Shown piece after piece: positions 5,283 to 6,093 of a stretch of DNA of 6,093 bases (its first letter is position 1; each line of letters begins with the position of its first letter). The translations under genes and the position numbers were made by a program. Source of the stretch: UBA3263 sp964549975 (GTDB lineage: Bacteria > Bacteroidota > Bacteroidia > Bacteroidales > Muribaculaceae). The stretch covers positions 1-6,093 of the forward strand of contig CAZJWM010000109.1 of NCBI GenBank assembly GCA_964549975.1. Direction: 5' to 3'. Under the pieces are notes generated by a model that searched no databases, was not told where the DNA came from, and saw nothing but the letters and a program-made list of their open reading frames with translations.

Positions 5283-6093
5283 TTAATCATGTGATTTTCT
5301 CCAGAGACGAGTCTGATACAGTTTATCGCGAGTTAATTGATACTCATTAATTTCTTTTATCAATCGAGGCCATGTGCTTATGTTAATCTCCTCAGACAAT
5401 ATACTATCCAACTGAGCCAAGCGAGCCTGAAACTGTTCCTCCGTCGCTATGCCTACAAATAAGGAGTCACAATTAATTATGTCTTGCCCGAAATCTATAC
5501 ACTCCTTAGAAGACATGGCCTGCGTATAAGCCGCATACCGTCCATTCGTGTAAATTGGGGAAAGATGATTAGGAGATTGCAATGAATAATAGCAATCAAC
5601 CGGCCGGATATATACATCTATTGACTCCCCAGGGATGGCCCAAGTCACAGCTAACGCTTCATTATCAAGGCAAAATAATAAATCCGCTGTGTTGCATAAT
5701 TCTATGGTTAGGAGTGCTTCTCCTGCTTCATCCAACTTCACGTCATACGTTTTCTGCTTGCCGCAATCGTCAGAAACATACAGCTTTCCTGTGCGGGGCA
5801 TCCACTTCCGCAAGCCCAATGCGTGAATTCTAATTACGCTCGTTCCATCCAATACCGTATCTGTCGGCATCGGCACATCTAAATCAGGATTCAAAAGCTC
5901 CGTCGGCACTCCTGAATCCCTTGACGATGTCCCAACAAGATCTATACCGATAATCCAAGTTTTAGCTCCATTTCTAAAATCAATATTTTTAGCCGATTGA
6001 GGAATCGCTTCAAAATGAAGTTCAAAAGATAGTGTATCTAATGCAGATGATACTGAATAGCGCTCTCCAACAATAATATTTTGGGCCGATTTC
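5283..6093 (-). CDS. Hypothetical protein, resembles N-terminal part of Bacteroidales thioredoxin-like secreted proteins; 5' end outside window
   Basis: The frame is open from the right edge (first full codon 6092-6090) through 269 codons to TAA at 5285-5283, so the start lies outside the window; the GTG at 5909-5907 is an internal valine. Visible residues 20-54 show beta-rich sequence ending TWIIGIDLVG, and about 100-165 give a beta-sandwich-like stretch (GKLYVSDDCGK, then AIPGESIDVYIRP), followed by a mostly helical tail (about 190-269). This order recalls the region that precedes the thioredoxin domain in Bacteroidales TlpA-like envelope proteins, from memory of such families and not from a search. 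No CxxC motif or thioredoxin fold follows; the protein ends WRKSHD, and neither other frame after the stop supplies one. A lipoprotein signal, if any, would lie outside the window. The codons are more AT-rich than in the operon. It is convergent with the operon. I am sure it is coding, less sure of the family. Confidence 0.75.
   Translation of the reverse strand, partial: KSAQNIIVGERYSVSSALDTLSFELHFEAIPQSAKNIDFRNGAKTWIIGIDLVGTSSRDSGVPTELLNPDLDVPMPTDTVLDGTSVIRIHALGLRKWMPRTGKLYVSDDCGKQKTYDVKLDEAGEALLTIELCNTADLLFCLDNEALAVTWAIPGESIDVYIRPVDCYYSLQSPNHLSPIYTNGRYAAYTQAMSSKECIDFGQDIINCDSLFVGIATEEQFQARLAQLDSILSEEINISTWPRLIKEINEYQLTRDKLYQTRLWRKSHD

Noticed and set aside
5168..5350. 60-codon + frame across the hairpins and the tail of the minus-strand gene
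   Set aside because: It begins within the closing stem of hairpin 2 and overlaps a supported gene on the other strand; no motif. If copies of the repeat block exist elsewhere, it may recur as a spurious small annotated protein.
5582..5833. 83-codon + frame opposite the minus-strand gene
   Set aside because: The minus-strand frame is open across the entire region to the window edge and has more natural protein composition.

Overview
The window looks like a chromosomal segment from a GC-rich member of the Bacteroidota, most likely Bacteroidales and possibly Muribaculaceae-like. Three things point there. The gene starts have no Shine-Dalgarno sequence; the short gaps before them are A-rich or C-rich. 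The gene set (Pta, AckA, meso-diaminopimelate dehydrogenase, SurE, a trans-prenyl synthase) reads like Bacteroidales housekeeping proteins. The last gene resembles the N-terminal part of the secreted thioredoxin-like proteins common in that order. The family-level assignment is inference only.

Positions 1-4896 hold five genes on the + strand with gaps of only 19-29 bases, arranged as one probable operon: pta (5' end cut by the window edge), ackA, ddh, surE and a polyprenyl diphosphate synthase. Pta and AckA interconvert acetyl-CoA, acetyl phosphate and acetate and make ATP during fermentation. Ddh makes meso-diaminopimelate for peptidoglycan and lysine in one reductive step. SurE is a nucleoside monophosphate phosphatase. 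The prenyl synthase probably makes the side chain of menaquinone. All five appear intact where visible, with catalytic residues in place. The coding strand is strongly C-rich and G-poor, which creates long meaningless open frames in the other registers.

Positions 4897-5282 hold no convincing gene. This convergent intergenic region is packed with inverted repeats: a 12-bp perfect stem, two hairpins sharing the core GCCGAGAGG with GAGA loops, a 10-bp stem with ACCCCC/GGGGGT ends, a 12-bp palindrome and a 6-bp stem with a large loop. The GAGA (GNRA-type) loops and a G-U pair suggest that, if transcribed, the functional RNA strand is +. It may be a terminator region, an interspersed palindromic repeat, or an undescribed structured RNA. 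This is the least explained part of the window.

Positions 5283-6093 hold the 3' part of a minus-strand gene that runs off the right edge. It is more AT-rich than the operon and seems to lack the thioredoxin domain expected after its N-terminal region. No mobile element, CRISPR array, tRNA or rRNA is visible.
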